From Microbacteriaceae bacterium (lineage in GTDB: Bacteria; Actinomycetota; Actinomycetes; Actinomycetales; Microbacteriaceae): a stretch of 34,372 bases of DNA. The position numbers and the translations under genes were made by a program. The DNA is taken from assembly GCA_012719255.1 (NCBI GenBank), contig JAAYAS010000272.1, positions 1-34,372 of the forward strand, written 5' to 3'. This document shows, one piece after another, positions 23,640 through 31,902 of this stretch. How positions within the stretch are numbered: position 1 is the first letter of the stretch; each line of letters begins with the position of its first letter. Under the pieces are notes generated by a model that saw only the letters and a list, made by a program, of their open reading frames with translations, had not been told where the DNA came from and ran no database searches.

Positions 23640-25703
23640 ATGCCCGCATCCCGTCCCCCGCTCCGGCCCCAGGCGCGCGCCGCCCACCGCCGACTCGCGC
23701 CGGCGCTCGTCGTCGCGGGGCTGCTCGCGGCGAGCGGCGCGCCCGTCCCGCCGGCGGCGGCGGCCGACACGGTCGTGACCACGAGCGCCGAGCTCATCCG
23801 CGCCATCGCCGAGGCGAACGCCGCGCCCGGACTCGACACCATCGTCGTCGAGGGCGGCATCGCGCTCGAGGCCGATCTCCCCGAGATCACCGACGACCTC
23901 GTGCTCCGCGGCGCGCAGAACGCGGTCATCGACGGCGGCGGCATGCACGCCGCGCTCACGGTGCGCGACACCGACGTGCTCGTCGTCGAGGGCGTCGCCT
24001 TCGAGGAGATCGCGGGCCACGCGATCAGCGCCTACGGCGTGAGCTCGCTGAGCCTCGTCGATGTGACCGTCGACACCGCCACCGCGTACGGCGTGTCGGT
24101 CTACGCCTACAGCGCCGACCGCAGCGAGTTGCGCGGCGTCGCCGTCACCGGCGCGCGCTACGACGGGGTGCGGGTGCGGCTCTTCGGCTCGGCCACCGCG
24201 CTGCTCGAAGACGTGCGGGTCGCTGATTCGGGCCGGATCGAGCCGGCGCAGCCCGAGCGGATGCGCGGCGGCCTCAGCATCGAGGCGGCGCAGTCGTCGT
24301 CGGTCGAGGCGACCGGCATCGGCTACACCGAGACCGCGGCCGGCCGCGACGACGGCGACGGCGCCTTCGCCGGGATCGTCGTGCACGCCGACGGCGGCGC
24401 GACCGCGACGCTCGCCGATGCGACCGTCGACGGCCCCCTCGACATCGCCCTGCAGCTCACCGCCGCCGGCTCGAGCGCGCTCGACGCCTCGGCCGTCTCG
24501 GTCGCCGGCGTCGCGGGGGAGACGGAGTACGCGATCGACCTCATGGCCACCGACGCGGCGCGGCTGGATCTCGCCGACGTCCACGTCGTCGACAGCGGCG
24601 CCGTGCTCGCGCAGCTCGACGACGATGCCGAGTTCTCCGGTGCGCGCATCGAGCTCGATCGCTCGGGAATCGAGGCCGCGTTCGGAGCGTTCGCGATGAG
24701 CGACGCCGCCGAGGGCCTCGTCGAACTGCGCGACACGACGGTGCGCGACGCGCCGGCCGCGGGGATGGAGCTCGTCGGCCTCGCGAACGCCGTGCTCGAC
24801 TCGGTGACCATCGACGGCGCCGGCACGATCGCCACCTGGCCCGCGATGATGATGAGGGACAGCGACTCGGTGCGACTGACGAACTCGACCGTCTCCGACA
24901 ACCACGGTGCGGGTCTCGTCGCGATGGACTCGTCGGTGCGGATCGAGTCGACCACGATCGCCGACAACGCGCTCGGGCAGTTCGCCCCGGTGCGCTCCTC
25001 GCTCGGCGGGATCGCCGCCGTGCACTTCCGCAGCAGCATCGTCTCGGGGCAGGCCGCCCTGGTGGCGCCGGTCGATGAGTCGGACGAGTCCGAGCTCGAT
25101 CTCAGCGGTCTCACCAGCGAGTACACCCTCTGGAACGGCGTCGACGACGGCCTCGGAGCGCTGCTGCCGACGCTCGGCACCGGCAACCTCATCGACGTCG
25201 ACCCGCGGCTCGAGCCGCTCGCCGACAACGGCGGCGCCACGCTCACCCGGATGCCGGCCGCGGGCAGCCCCGTCATCGACGCCGGCGACCCCGACCCGGT
25301 CGGCGCACCGGCGCTCGACCAGCGCGGCGCGGCGCGCATCGACGGCGTCATCGACATGGGATCGGTCGAGGCGGGGACGCTCGTGGAGCCGGGACCGACG
25401 GAGCCTGGTGCGACGGAGCCTGGCGAGACGGACCCGGGTGCGACGGAGCCTGGTGCGACGGAGCCGACGGGCGCCGAGCCCGGTGCGGTCGGCACGGCCG
25501 AGCCTCCGGCCGGTGACGATCACCGCGGACCGGGGTCCGGGACCGCCGATGCGACGACGTCCCCGGATGCCGCACCCCAGCGCGACCTGCCGACGACCGG
25601 AGCGGGCGGCATCGCCGGACCGCTGCTCGGCGCGATCGCCGCGGTGCTCGCGGGACTCGCGCTGCTCGGAAGGCGCCGGCTCAGCCCTGCTCGACGGCGG
25701 TGA
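23640..25703 (+). CDS. LPTTG-anchored surface protein with beta-helix/choice-of-anchor repeats
   Basis: A 687-residue secreted wall protein. A signal peptide with basic N-region and hydrophobic core (LAPALVVAGLLAASG) ends around AAAAD (residue 41). Residues about 45-500 are short repeating beta-strand rungs with spaced Val/Asp/Gly and many D-V-x-V patterns, as in parallel beta-helix proteins. Residues about 440-580 fit the choice-of-anchor Q domain (LTSEYTLWNG, DPRLEPLADNGG, SPVIDAGDP, DQRGAARIDG, IDMGSVEAG). A Thr/Glu/Pro/Gly stalk precedes a cell-wall sorting signal: LPTTG, a hydrophobic helix (GPLLGAIAAVLAGLALLG) and an RRRLSPARRR tail. The ATG at 23640 is chosen because GGAGG lies 6 bases upstream. 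Adhesin or polysaccharide-binding roles are family-based guesses. The 3' end overlaps the convergent CPBP gene by 23 bases. Confidence 0.85.
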   Translation: MPASRPPLRPQARAAHRRLAPALVVAGLLAASGAPVPPAAAADTVVTTSAELIRAIAEANAAPGLDTIVVEGGIALEADLPEITDDLVLRGAQNAVIDGGGMHAALTVRDTDVLVVEGVAFEEIAGHAISAYGVSSLSLVDVTVDTATAYGVSVYAYSADRSELRGVAVTGARYDGVRVRLFGSATALLEDVRVADSGRIEPAQPERMRGGLSIEAAQSSSVEATGIGYTETAAGRDDGDGAFAGIVVHADGGATATLADATVDGPLDIALQLTAAGSSALDASAVSVAGVAGETEYAIDLMATDAARLDLADVHVVDSGAVLAQLDDDAEFSGARIELDRSGIEAAFGAFAMSDAAEGLVELRDTTVRDAPAAGMELVGLANAVLDSVTIDGAGTIATWPAMMMRDSDSVRLTNSTVSDNHGAGLVAMDSSVRIESTTIADNALGQFAPVRSSLGGIAAVHFRSSIVSGQAALVAPVDESDESELDLSGLTSEYTLWNGVDDGLGALLPTLGTGNLIDVDPRLEPLADNGGATLTRMPAAGSPVIDAGDPDPVGAPALDQRGAARIDGVIDMGSVEAGTLVEPGPTEPGATEPGETDPGATEPGATEPTGAEPGAVGTAEPPAGDDHRGPGSGTADATTSPDAAPQRDLPTTGAGGIAGPLLGAIAAVLAGLALLGRRRLSPARRR
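25384..25470 (+). repeat. 15-bp coding repeats in the surface-protein stalk
   Basis: Five imperfect copies of a unit like ACGGAGCCTGGTGCG encode TEPGA-type pentapeptides that form the stalk before the sorting signal. The units use CCT and GGT, codons otherwise rare in this genome, which suggests recent copying rather than independent substitution. Confidence 0.75.
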
Positions 25704-26523
25704 TGCGCACGCGCTGCAGGCCGTCGGAGGTCCGCGATGCGCTGAAGGAGCCCGCCGGCCGACGGCGCGCGCCGACCAGCGCGAACGCGGCGGCGAGCGC
25801 GAGCAGCCACACGATGGCGAGCCAGGCGAGGCGGGCAGCGCCCTCGACCGGCGCCACCAGGTGCTCGTCGACCGCGAGCAGCAGCGAGTTCATCAGCGCG
25901 TGCGCGAGCACCGCCGGCCACACCGAGCCGCTGCGCTCGCGCAGCGCGGCGAACAGCGGGCCGACGGCGGCGACGCTCGCGAGCGCGAGCGCCGCGCCGC
26001 CGATCGAGTCGAAGCCCTGCACGACGTTGATCGCGACGATCGGCAGGTGCCACACGGTCCAGATCGCGGTGGTGACGAGCGCGGTGAACCAGAAGCCGCG
26101 CGGTCGCAGCAGGGTGAACAGCCAGCCGCGCCAGCCGAGCTCCTCGCCGATCGAGGCGACGAGCATGATCGCGAACTGCGCGACGAGCGCGAGCCCGACG
26201 CCGACGGGATCGGCGGGCGACCGCCACTCGGCGATCCCGAGCGCGGTGCCGATCACCGGCTGCAGCGCCGCGATCGCGACGAAGACGACGAGCGCGAGCA
26301 GCAGACCCGGGCCGAACCGGCGGGTCGCGAACGCCTCGCCGAAGGCGGGGCGGCGGCCGGCCACGAGCATCCAGGTGGCGAGCGCCGCGACGAACGGCGC
26401 GAACATGCCGAGCGGCACGACGATCATGAGCAGATCCGGGTCGGCGCCGACGAAGAACGGCGCGGCGACGGCGGCGGTGAGGAGGAGCACGAGGGCGGTG
26501 AACACGGCGGCGCTGCGGCGCAT
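25681..26523 (-). CDS. CPBP-family intramembrane metalloprotease
   Basis: A 280-residue protein with seven or eight hydrophobic helices. It carries the CPBP (CAAX protease and bacteriocin-processing) motifs: EExxxR in EELGWRGWLFTLLR, then FxxxH-like WHLPIVAIN, and HALMNSLL near the C-terminus. Glu, His and the final His/Asn probably form the metal site. Such enzymes mature prenylated proteins in eukaryotes; in bacteria many are linked to bacteriocin immunity or membrane-protein processing, and the substrate here is unknown. The ATG at 26521-26523 is preferred because AAGGA lies 7 bases upstream; a TTG 15 bases earlier would overlap that site. The stop lies inside the end of the convergent surface-protein gene. 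Confidence 0.87.
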   Translation of the reverse strand: MRRSAAVFTALVLLLTAAVAAPFFVGADPDLLMIVVPLGMFAPFVAALATWMLVAGRRPAFGEAFATRRFGPGLLLALVVFVAIAALQPVIGTALGIAEWRSPADPVGVGLALVAQFAIMLVASIGEELGWRGWLFTLLRPRGFWFTALVTTAIWTVWHLPIVAINVVQGFDSIGGAALALASVAAVGPLFAALRERSGSVWPAVLAHALMNSLLLAVDEHLVAPVEGAARLAWLAIVWLLALAAAFALVGARRRPAGSFSASRTSDGLQRVRITAVEQG

Positions 26524-26693
26524 GGCGGGGTCCTTCAAGGAGGGGTCCGGGTGTCGCTTCGGTCGGCTCCGACGCTAGTGACGCGCCGCGCGCCGCGGCA
26601 CGGTGCCGGCCCCATCCCCGGCCAGGGGGCGGATGCGGGGGATCTCCCCCGGGTCGTGAGCCCCGCGTCGCCCGGGCGGTGCAGACTGGACCC
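26524..26693. promoter_or_regulatory. Divergent intergenic region between CPBP gene and glpD
   Basis: This 170-base region must hold both promoters. On the plus strand CAGACT (26682-26687) lies 6 bases before the glpD ATG, as in a leaderless transcript. GGGGGA and TCCCCC (26637-26642 and 26645-26650) form a near-palindrome that could be an operator. On the minus strand TAGCGT (26571-26576) is a possible -10 box. None is certain. Confidence 0.3.
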
Positions 26694-28352
26694 ATGCGCG
26701 AGCCCATCCCCGCCCTCGATCCCGCCGCCACCGTGCTCGACCGCGCCTCCCGCGCCCGGGCGCTCGCGGGGATTGCCGAGGGCGAGCTCGACCTGCTCGT
26801 CGTCGGCGGCGGCGTCACCGGCGCCGGCATCGCCCTCGACGCGGCCTCGCGGGGTCTGCGCGTGGGCGTCGTCGAGGCGCGCGACTGGGCGTCGGGCACC
26901 TCGGCGGCCTCGTCGAAGCTCGTGCACGGCGGCCTGCGCTACCTCTACCGGCTCGACGTGAAGCTCGTCGCCGAGGCCCTGCGCGAGCGGGGCCTGCTGC
27001 TCGACGTCACCGCCCCGCACCTCGTCAAGGCGCAGCCGTTCCTCTGGCCGCTGCTGCAGCCGTGGGTCGAGCGGCCCTACACGGCGGCCGGCATCGGCGT
27101 CTACGACGCGCTCGCCCAGTTCGGCGGCGGCGGCCGCAACGCGGTGCCGAACCAGCAGCACCTCGGCCGCCGGCAGGCGCTCGCGGCGATGCCGAGCCTG
27201 CGCGACGACGCGCTCATCGGCGCGGTGCGCTTCTACGACGCCCGCGTCGACGACGCCCGGCTCGTGCTCGCGCTCGTGCGCACCGCGCAGGGCCACGGCG
27301 CGATGCCGGTGAGCCGCGCGCGCGTCGAGTCGTTCGTGCGCGACGGCGAGCGGGTCGCGGGCGCGGTGATCGTCGACGCGCTCACCGGCGAGCGGCACGA
27401 GGTGCGCGCGAAGCACGTGATCGGCGCCGTCGGCGTGTGGACCGAGGAGCTGCAGCGGCTCGCGACCGACTCGCCGAAGCTGCGGGTGCTCGCGAGCAAG
27501 GGCGTGCACCTCGTCGTGCCGCGCGACCGCATCGCCGGCCACGACGGCGTGTTCGTGCGCACCGAGAAGTCGGTGCTGTTCATCATCCCCTGGCGCGACC
27601 ACTGGCTCATCGGCACGACCGACACGCCCTACGAGGGCGACCTCGCGCATCCGGTCGCCGATGACGACGACGTCGACTACCTGCTCGAGCGGGCGAACGC
27701 GGTGCTGCGCGAGCCGCTCGGCCGCGGCGATGTGATCGCCACCTACGCGGGCCTGCGGCCGCTGCTGCGCCCGGTCGCCGACGGCGCCGCGTCGACGAAG
27801 GTCTCGCGCGAGCACACCGTCGCCGAGGTGGTGCCGGGGCTGTCGGCGATCGCCGGCGGCAAGCTCACCACCTACCGGGTGATGGCCGAGGACGCCGTCG
27901 ACTTCGCGATCGAGCGCGCCGGCCTCGTCGGCCGCGCGAGCGTCACCGCCCGGCTGCCGCTCGTCGGCGCGGCCGGCTACCGGGGCTGGCAGGGCGCCGT
28001 GGATGCGGTGGGCTCGGCGACCGGCCTCGGCGCCGACCGCGTGCAGCGGCTGCTCGACCGCTACGGCGACGAGCTGCCGCGCCTGATCGAGCTCGTCAGC
28101 GCCGACCGGTCGCTCGCCGAGCCGCTCGCGGGAGCGCCCGAGCATCTGCGCGCCGAGGTCGCCTACGCGGTGACCCACGAGGGCGCGCTCGACCTCGGCG
28201 ACGTGCTGCGCCGGCGCCTGCGGGTGTCGATCGAGCAGCCCGCCGGCGGCGCGGGCGCCCTCGACGAGGCCGCCGCGATCGCGGGGCCGCTGCTCGGCTG
28301 GGATGCCGCCGAGACCGAGGCGGCGAAGGCGCGGTTCCTCGCCGGCGACTGA
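26694..28352 (+). CDS. glpD: Glycerol-3-phosphate dehydrogenase (FAD-dependent)
   Basis: A 552-residue flavoenzyme that oxidises sn-glycerol 3-phosphate to dihydroxyacetone phosphate at the membrane and passes electrons to quinone. The FAD-binding Rossmann motif is at about residues 35-50 (LLVVGGGVTGAGIALD), followed by the GlpD signature SGTSAASSKLVHGGLRYL. Further family motifs are TDTPYEGDLAHP, ATYAGLRPLL and SAIAGGKLTTYR, and the helical C-terminal GlpD domain fills the last 130 residues. The ATG at 26694 has no Shine-Dalgarno sequence; a GTG 15 bases upstream is an alternative. The gene stands alone, without glpF or glpK nearby, and ends against selB in a shared hairpin. Confidence 0.95.
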   Translation: MREPIPALDPAATVLDRASRARALAGIAEGELDLLVVGGGVTGAGIALDAASRGLRVGVVEARDWASGTSAASSKLVHGGLRYLYRLDVKLVAEALRERGLLLDVTAPHLVKAQPFLWPLLQPWVERPYTAAGIGVYDALAQFGGGGRNAVPNQQHLGRRQALAAMPSLRDDALIGAVRFYDARVDDARLVLALVRTAQGHGAMPVSRARVESFVRDGERVAGAVIVDALTGERHEVRAKHVIGAVGVWTEELQRLATDSPKLRVLASKGVHLVVPRDRIAGHDGVFVRTEKSVLFIIPWRDHWLIGTTDTPYEGDLAHPVADDDDVDYLLERANAVLREPLGRGDVIATYAGLRPLLRPVADGAASTKVSREHTVAEVVPGLSAIAGGKLTTYRVMAEDAVDFAIERAGLVGRASVTARLPLVGAAGYRGWQGAVDAVGSATGLGADRVQRLLDRYGDELPRLIELVSADRSLAEPLAGAPEHLRAEVAYAVTHEGALDLGDVLRRRLRVSIEQPAGGAGALDEAAAIAGPLLGWDAAETEAAKARFLAGD

Positions 28353-28380
28353 TCGGGCGGCGCCGCGGCGGCTCAGTCGC
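28345..28380. terminator. Shared hairpin covering both glpD and selB stop codons
   Basis: GCGACTGA at 28345-28352 and TCAGTCGC at 28373-28380 are exact inverted repeats around a GC-rich centre (GGCGGCGCCGCGGCGG). Each arm carries the TGA stop of the gene entering from its side, so the element looks like a compact bidirectional terminator. Confidence 0.55.
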
Positions 28381-30166
28381 GCACGACCTCGCGGCGGGTG
28401 TCGGGGAGGCGGCGGGTGAGGCCTCGGCGGTCGAGCAGCTCGAGCAGCGGGATCGCGACCCGGCGGGTGGTGCCGAGCGCCTGCCGCGCCTCGCTCGCGG
28501 TGAAGGGCTGCGGCAGCCGCGCGAGCTCGCGGGCGGCGCGGGCCGGCGCATCCGGTCGCAGCACCACGCCGTCGGCGATGCGCACGAGCCGGCCCACGCG
28601 CTCGGCGGCGGCGAGCTCCTTCGGCCCGAGCCGCAGCGCCGCGAGGTCGTCGGCCTCGGGCGCCGCGAAGGGCCGCTCGCCGAGCCGGCGCTCGAGCTCG
28701 GCGACGCCGCGCTCGGCCGCGCCGAGGCTCGCGGCCGCCCCGGGCATCCGGATGCGGCCGGCGACCACCTCGAGGCGCGCGAGCCGCACGACCGCGCCCG
28801 CGAGCCGGGCGTCGGGCAGGCGCAGCGCGTCGACGGCGGCGTCGCGGGTGAGCCCCGGCGAGAGCGGATCGCGCTCGGCGTCGGCGGTGACCGCGGTGCG
28901 CAGCCGGCGGGCCCAATCCGCGAGCGCGGGCTTCGCGACGAGCCAGTCGCCGACGCGCAGGAGTCCGTCGGGCAGCGGGTCGTCGACCGCGAGGCCGAGC
29001 CGGGCGAGCGCGTCGGCGGGGGCGGCGCCGCGCCGCGACACCTCGTGCGCGAGGTCGCCGGCCGGGTCGAGCCGTTCGAGCTCGGCGGCGCGCCGGGTGC
29101 CCGCGCCGCGGCGGCGCAGCACCGGCGGGTCGACGTCGAGCAGCTGCACGCCGCCGACCACCGAGCGGCCGCCCGGATCGCGCAGCACCATCCGGTCGCC
29201 GAGCCGCAGCGGCAGCGGCCGCTCGAGCCGCAGCCGCACGTGATCGGGGCCGAAGGGGCGCAGATGCGCGGGCACCGCCGCCGAGCCGACGTGCACGATC
29301 AGCTGCTCGGGCAGGTCGTCGAGCGCGGCGCCCGACACCCGCCGGGCGTCGACGGTCGCGGTGCGGTGCCAGGCGCCGGGGGAGAGCAGCGCATCCCCCC
29401 GCCCCGCCGCCTCGACCGGGATGCCGCGGAGGTTGAGCGCCACCCGCTGCACGCCGACCGCCTCGTCGAGCCGCTCGCCGCGCGATTGGATGCCGCGCAC
29501 CTCGACGCGGTGGCCGTCGCCGAGCTCGAACGCGTCGCCGCGGGCGATGCGGCCGGCACTCAGCGTGCCGGTGACGACGGTGCCGGCGCCCGCGATCGAG
29601 AACGAGCGGTCGATCCACAGCCGCACCGGCGCGGCGTCGTCGGCCGGCGGCACCGTCGCGAGCACGTCGTCGAGCGCGGCGCGCAGCGCGTCGAGGCCGG
29701 CGCCGGTGCGCGCCGACACCGGCACGATCGGGGCGGCGGCGAGGCCGGTCGGCGCGAGCCGCTCGCGGATCTCGGCGCTCGCGGCGGCGAGCTGCTCGGC
29801 GCTCGCGAGGTCGGTGCGGGCGAGGGCGACGACGCCGTGGCGGATGCCGAGCGCCGCGGCCGCCGCGAGGTGGTCGCTCGACTGCGGCTGCCAGCCCTGG
29901 TCGGCGGCAACGACGAAGAGCACCACCGGCGCGGGGCCGAGGCCGGCGAGCATGTTGCCGAGGAATCGCTCGTGGCCGGGCACGTCGACGAACGCGAGCC
30001 GGCGCCCGCTCGGCAGGTCGGTCCAGGCGAAACCGAGGTCGATGGTGAGGCCGCGGCGGCGCTCCTCGTCCCAGCGGTCGGGTTCGATGCCGGTGAGCGC
30101 GCGCACGAGCGTCGACTTGCCGTGGTCGACGTGGCCCGAGGTGGCGACGACGAACGAGCGGGTCAC
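28373..30166 (-). CDS. selB: Selenocysteine-specific translation elongation factor
   Basis: A 597-residue GTPase that carries Sec-tRNA-Sec to the ribosome and binds the SECIS hairpin of selenoprotein mRNA. The G domain starts at once: G1 GHVDHGKST (residues 11-19), RGLTIDLGF in place of the EF-Tu switch, G3 DVPGHE, and ARTD at the usual T/NKxD position. EF-Tu-like domains II and III follow to about residue 345. The C-terminal 240 residues are the winged-helix repeats that bind RNA (for example LRLGPKELAAAERVGRLVRI and ITASEAR-like QPFTASEARQALGTTRR). The length is normal for bacterial SelB. The start GTG overlaps the selA stop by four bases (GTGA), so the two are translationally coupled. Confidence 0.96.
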   Translation of the reverse strand: MTRSFVVATSGHVDHGKSTLVRALTGIEPDRWDEERRRGLTIDLGFAWTDLPSGRRLAFVDVPGHERFLGNMLAGLGPAPVVLFVVAADQGWQPQSSDHLAAAAALGIRHGVVALARTDLASAEQLAAASAEIRERLAPTGLAAAPIVPVSARTGAGLDALRAALDDVLATVPPADDAAPVRLWIDRSFSIAGAGTVVTGTLSAGRIARGDAFELGDGHRVEVRGIQSRGERLDEAVGVQRVALNLRGIPVEAAGRGDALLSPGAWHRTATVDARRVSGAALDDLPEQLIVHVGSAAVPAHLRPFGPDHVRLRLERPLPLRLGDRMVLRDPGGRSVVGGVQLLDVDPPVLRRRGAGTRRAAELERLDPAGDLAHEVSRRGAAPADALARLGLAVDDPLPDGLLRVGDWLVAKPALADWARRLRTAVTADAERDPLSPGLTRDAAVDALRLPDARLAGAVVRLARLEVVAGRIRMPGAAASLGAAERGVAELERRLGERPFAAPEADDLAALRLGPKELAAAERVGRLVRIADGVVLRPDAPARAARELARLPQPFTASEARQALGTTRRVAIPLLELLDRRGLTRRLPDTRREVVRD

Positions 30167-31785
30167 GGGGCCGCGGTCCCGTCGGCGGCGAGCGCGGGCC
30201 CGAGCCCGTCGAGCGCCGCGGCGATCGCGGCGGCGAGCCGCTCGTCATCGGCGGGCGGGATGCAGCGGAGATCGACGAGGCAGCGCCCCTCGTGCACGCG
30301 CGGCAGCACCGCCGGATCGCCGAGCCGCAGCCGGGCGGCCGCGGCCTCCGGCAGCGCGAGCGCCCAGCCGGGCAGCGGCACGCCGACGCCCCCGCCGCCG
30401 CCGACGCGGCCGTCGTGCGCGACGACGCGGAGCGGCGGCAGCGCCTGGGTCGCTGAGCTCGCCGAGGCCCCTGCGCCTGTCGAGACCCCTGAGCCTGTCG
30501 ATGGGTCAGGGCGCGCTTCGACGGGCTCAGTGCTCTGGTGGGCTGGGTTCGGGCGTACTTCGACGGGCTCAGTGCTCTGAGCGGCCCCTGAGCCTGTCGA
30601 AGGGATCGGGTGCGCTTCGACGGGCTCGGCGCGCTGCGCGACGGGCGCCGTGCTCCGGTGGGCGGCCGCGATCGCGGTGTCGACCCGTGCCGCGAGGCGC
30701 TCGGTGCGCGCCCGCAGCGCCGCCGCATCCGCATGCAGCGCCGTGCGCACCGGCGACTCGCCGGCGGCGACCGTCGCCTCGAGCGCGGCGAGCGCGAGCT
30801 TGTCGGCGCGCACCGCGCGGGCGAGCGGATGCCGGGCGATCGTCGCGATGAGCTCGGCGCGGCCGAGCAGCACGCCCGCCTGCGGACCGCCGAGCAGCTT
30901 GTCGCCGCTGAACACGACGACATCGGCGCCGTCGCGCAGGGCGGTCGCCGCATCCGGCTCGTCGGGCAGCGCCGCATCCGGTGCGAGCAGGCCCGAGCCG
31001 AGGTCGACGACGAGCGGCACCCCCGCATCCCGGCACATCGCCGCGAGCTCGGGCACGCCGACCTCGGCGGTGAAGCCGTCGACGCGGTAGTTGCTCGGAT
31101 GCACCTTGAGCACGCAGCCGGTTTCCTCGCCGATCGCCTCGCGGTAGTCGGCGGGATGCGTGCGGTTCGTCGTGCCGATCTCGCGCAGCCGCGCGCCGGT
31201 CGAGGCGATGAGGTCGGAGAGCCGGAAGCCCGCGCCGATCTCGATGAACTCGCCCCGGCTCAGCACCACCTCGCGGCCCCCCGCGGGGCGGCCCGGCGCC
31301 GGCGACGCCCCGGCGAGGGCGGTGGTCGCGAGCACGAGCGCGGCGGCAGCGTTGTTCACGACGAGCGCGTCCTCGGCGGCCGGGCAGGCGCGCAGCAGCG
31401 CCGCCCGCATCCCCGCGCCGCGGCGCGAGCGCGCGCCCGAGGCGAGATCGAGTTCGAGGTCGACGTAGCCCGCCGCCGTGGCGACCGCCTCGCGGGCCGC
31501 GGCCGACAGCGGCGCGCGGCCGAGGTTCGTGTGCACGAGCACGCCGGTGGCGTTGAGCACGGGCCGCAGCGAACCGGGCCGCGCATCGCCGACGACGGCG
31601 CGCACCTCGTCGGCGACCGCATCCGGGTCGAGCTCGCCGCGGCGCGCGCGGTCCTGCACGGCGCGCACGAGGTCGGCGACCACCCGCTCGCCGACCGCGC
31701 CGGCCGCCGCGCGCACCTCGGGCAGCGCGAGCAGCTCGTCGGTGCGGGGGATGCGGCGGCGCGGGTCGTGCACGAACGGCTCCAT
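30163..31785 (-). CDS. selA: L-seryl-tRNA(Sec) selenium transferase with inserted repeats
   Basis: A 540-residue pyridoxal-phosphate enzyme that converts Ser-tRNA-Sec to Sec-tRNA-Sec with selenophosphate. Family landmarks are NATGVLVHTNLGRAPLS, the region around NNAAAALVL, HPSNYRVDGFTAEV, the PLP lysine Lys296 in SGDKLLGGPQAG (E. coli Lys295 equivalent), and the final GxxDDERLAAAI stretch. E. coli SelA has 463 residues; the surplus here is mostly one low-complexity insert of roughly 75 residues (coordinates about 30440-30660), rich in STEPVEA and STGSG, encoded by short palindromic DNA repeats. The insert lies before the small C-terminal domain. The ATG at 31783-31785 lies 13 bases after the tRNA-Sec CCA and lacks a ribosome-binding site; the frame also remains open through the tRNA gene, but the protein homology starts here. 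Confidence 0.94.
   Translation of the reverse strand: MEPFVHDPRRRIPRTDELLALPEVRAAAGAVGERVVADLVRAVQDRARRGELDPDAVADEVRAVVGDARPGSLRPVLNATGVLVHTNLGRAPLSAAAREAVATAAGYVDLELDLASGARSRRGAGMRAALLRACPAAEDALVVNNAAAALVLATTALAGASPAPGRPAGGREVVLSRGEFIEIGAGFRLSDLIASTGARLREIGTTNRTHPADYREAIGEETGCVLKVHPSNYRVDGFTAEVGVPELAAMCRDAGVPLVVDLGSGLLAPDAALPDEPDAATALRDGADVVVFSGDKLLGGPQAGVLLGRAELIATIARHPLARAVRADKLALAALEATVAAGESPVRTALHADAAALRARTERLAARVDTAIAAAHRSTAPVAQRAEPVEAHPIPSTGSGAAQSTEPVEVRPNPAHQSTEPVEARPDPSTGSGVSTGAGASASSATQALPPLRVVAHDGRVGGGGGVGVPLPGWALALPEAAAARLRLGDPAVLPRVHEGRCLVDLRCIPPADDERLAAAIAAALDGLGPALAADGTAAP
30469..30635. repeat. REP-like palindromic repeats inside selA
   Basis: Three copies of CTTCGACGGGCTC (near 30516, 30559 and 30616) alternate with copies of the opposite word, CCTGAGCCTGTCGA or a variant (near 30471, 30488 and 30587). 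The two words are reverse complements apart from one base, so the stretch can form several hairpins. On the selA strand it is read as STEPVEA and STGSG peptides. Confidence 0.85.
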
Positions 31786-31798
31786 CGGGCTGGGGGCT

Positions 31799-31893
31799 TG
31801 GCGGAGGCGGACGGGAATCGAACCCGCCAGACCGAGCTGCTCGGTCTCACCGGTGTTGAAGACCGGGGGGCCCACCAGGACCCGGACGCCTCC
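31799..31893 (-). tRNA. selC: tRNA-Sec (selenocysteine, anticodon TCA)
   Basis: A 95-base gene with all special features of tRNA-Sec. The anticodon loop CTTCAAC (TCA, reading UGA) sits on stem CCGGT/ACCGG. The D-stem has 6 bp (GGGTCC/GGGCCC, one T-G pair) with a 4-base loop, TGGT. The long variable arm is AGACCGAG-CAG-CTCGGTCT, and the T-arm is GCGGG-TTCGATT-CCCGT. The acceptor GGAGGCG/CGCCTCC gives 7 pairs; the eighth, which bacterial tRNA-Sec normally has, is a T-C mismatch here. Discriminator G and CCA are encoded. It lies 13 bases upstream of selA in the same direction. Confidence 0.95.
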
Positions 31894-31902
31894 ATCCGCG
31901 CC

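Noticed and set aside
26535..31028. Very long open frame of about 1,500 codons on the minus strand
   Set aside because: It runs antisense to glpD and out of frame through selB and selA. Its translation is Arg/Ala/Pro-rich with no domain pattern, as expected from stop-poor frames in very GC-rich DNA.
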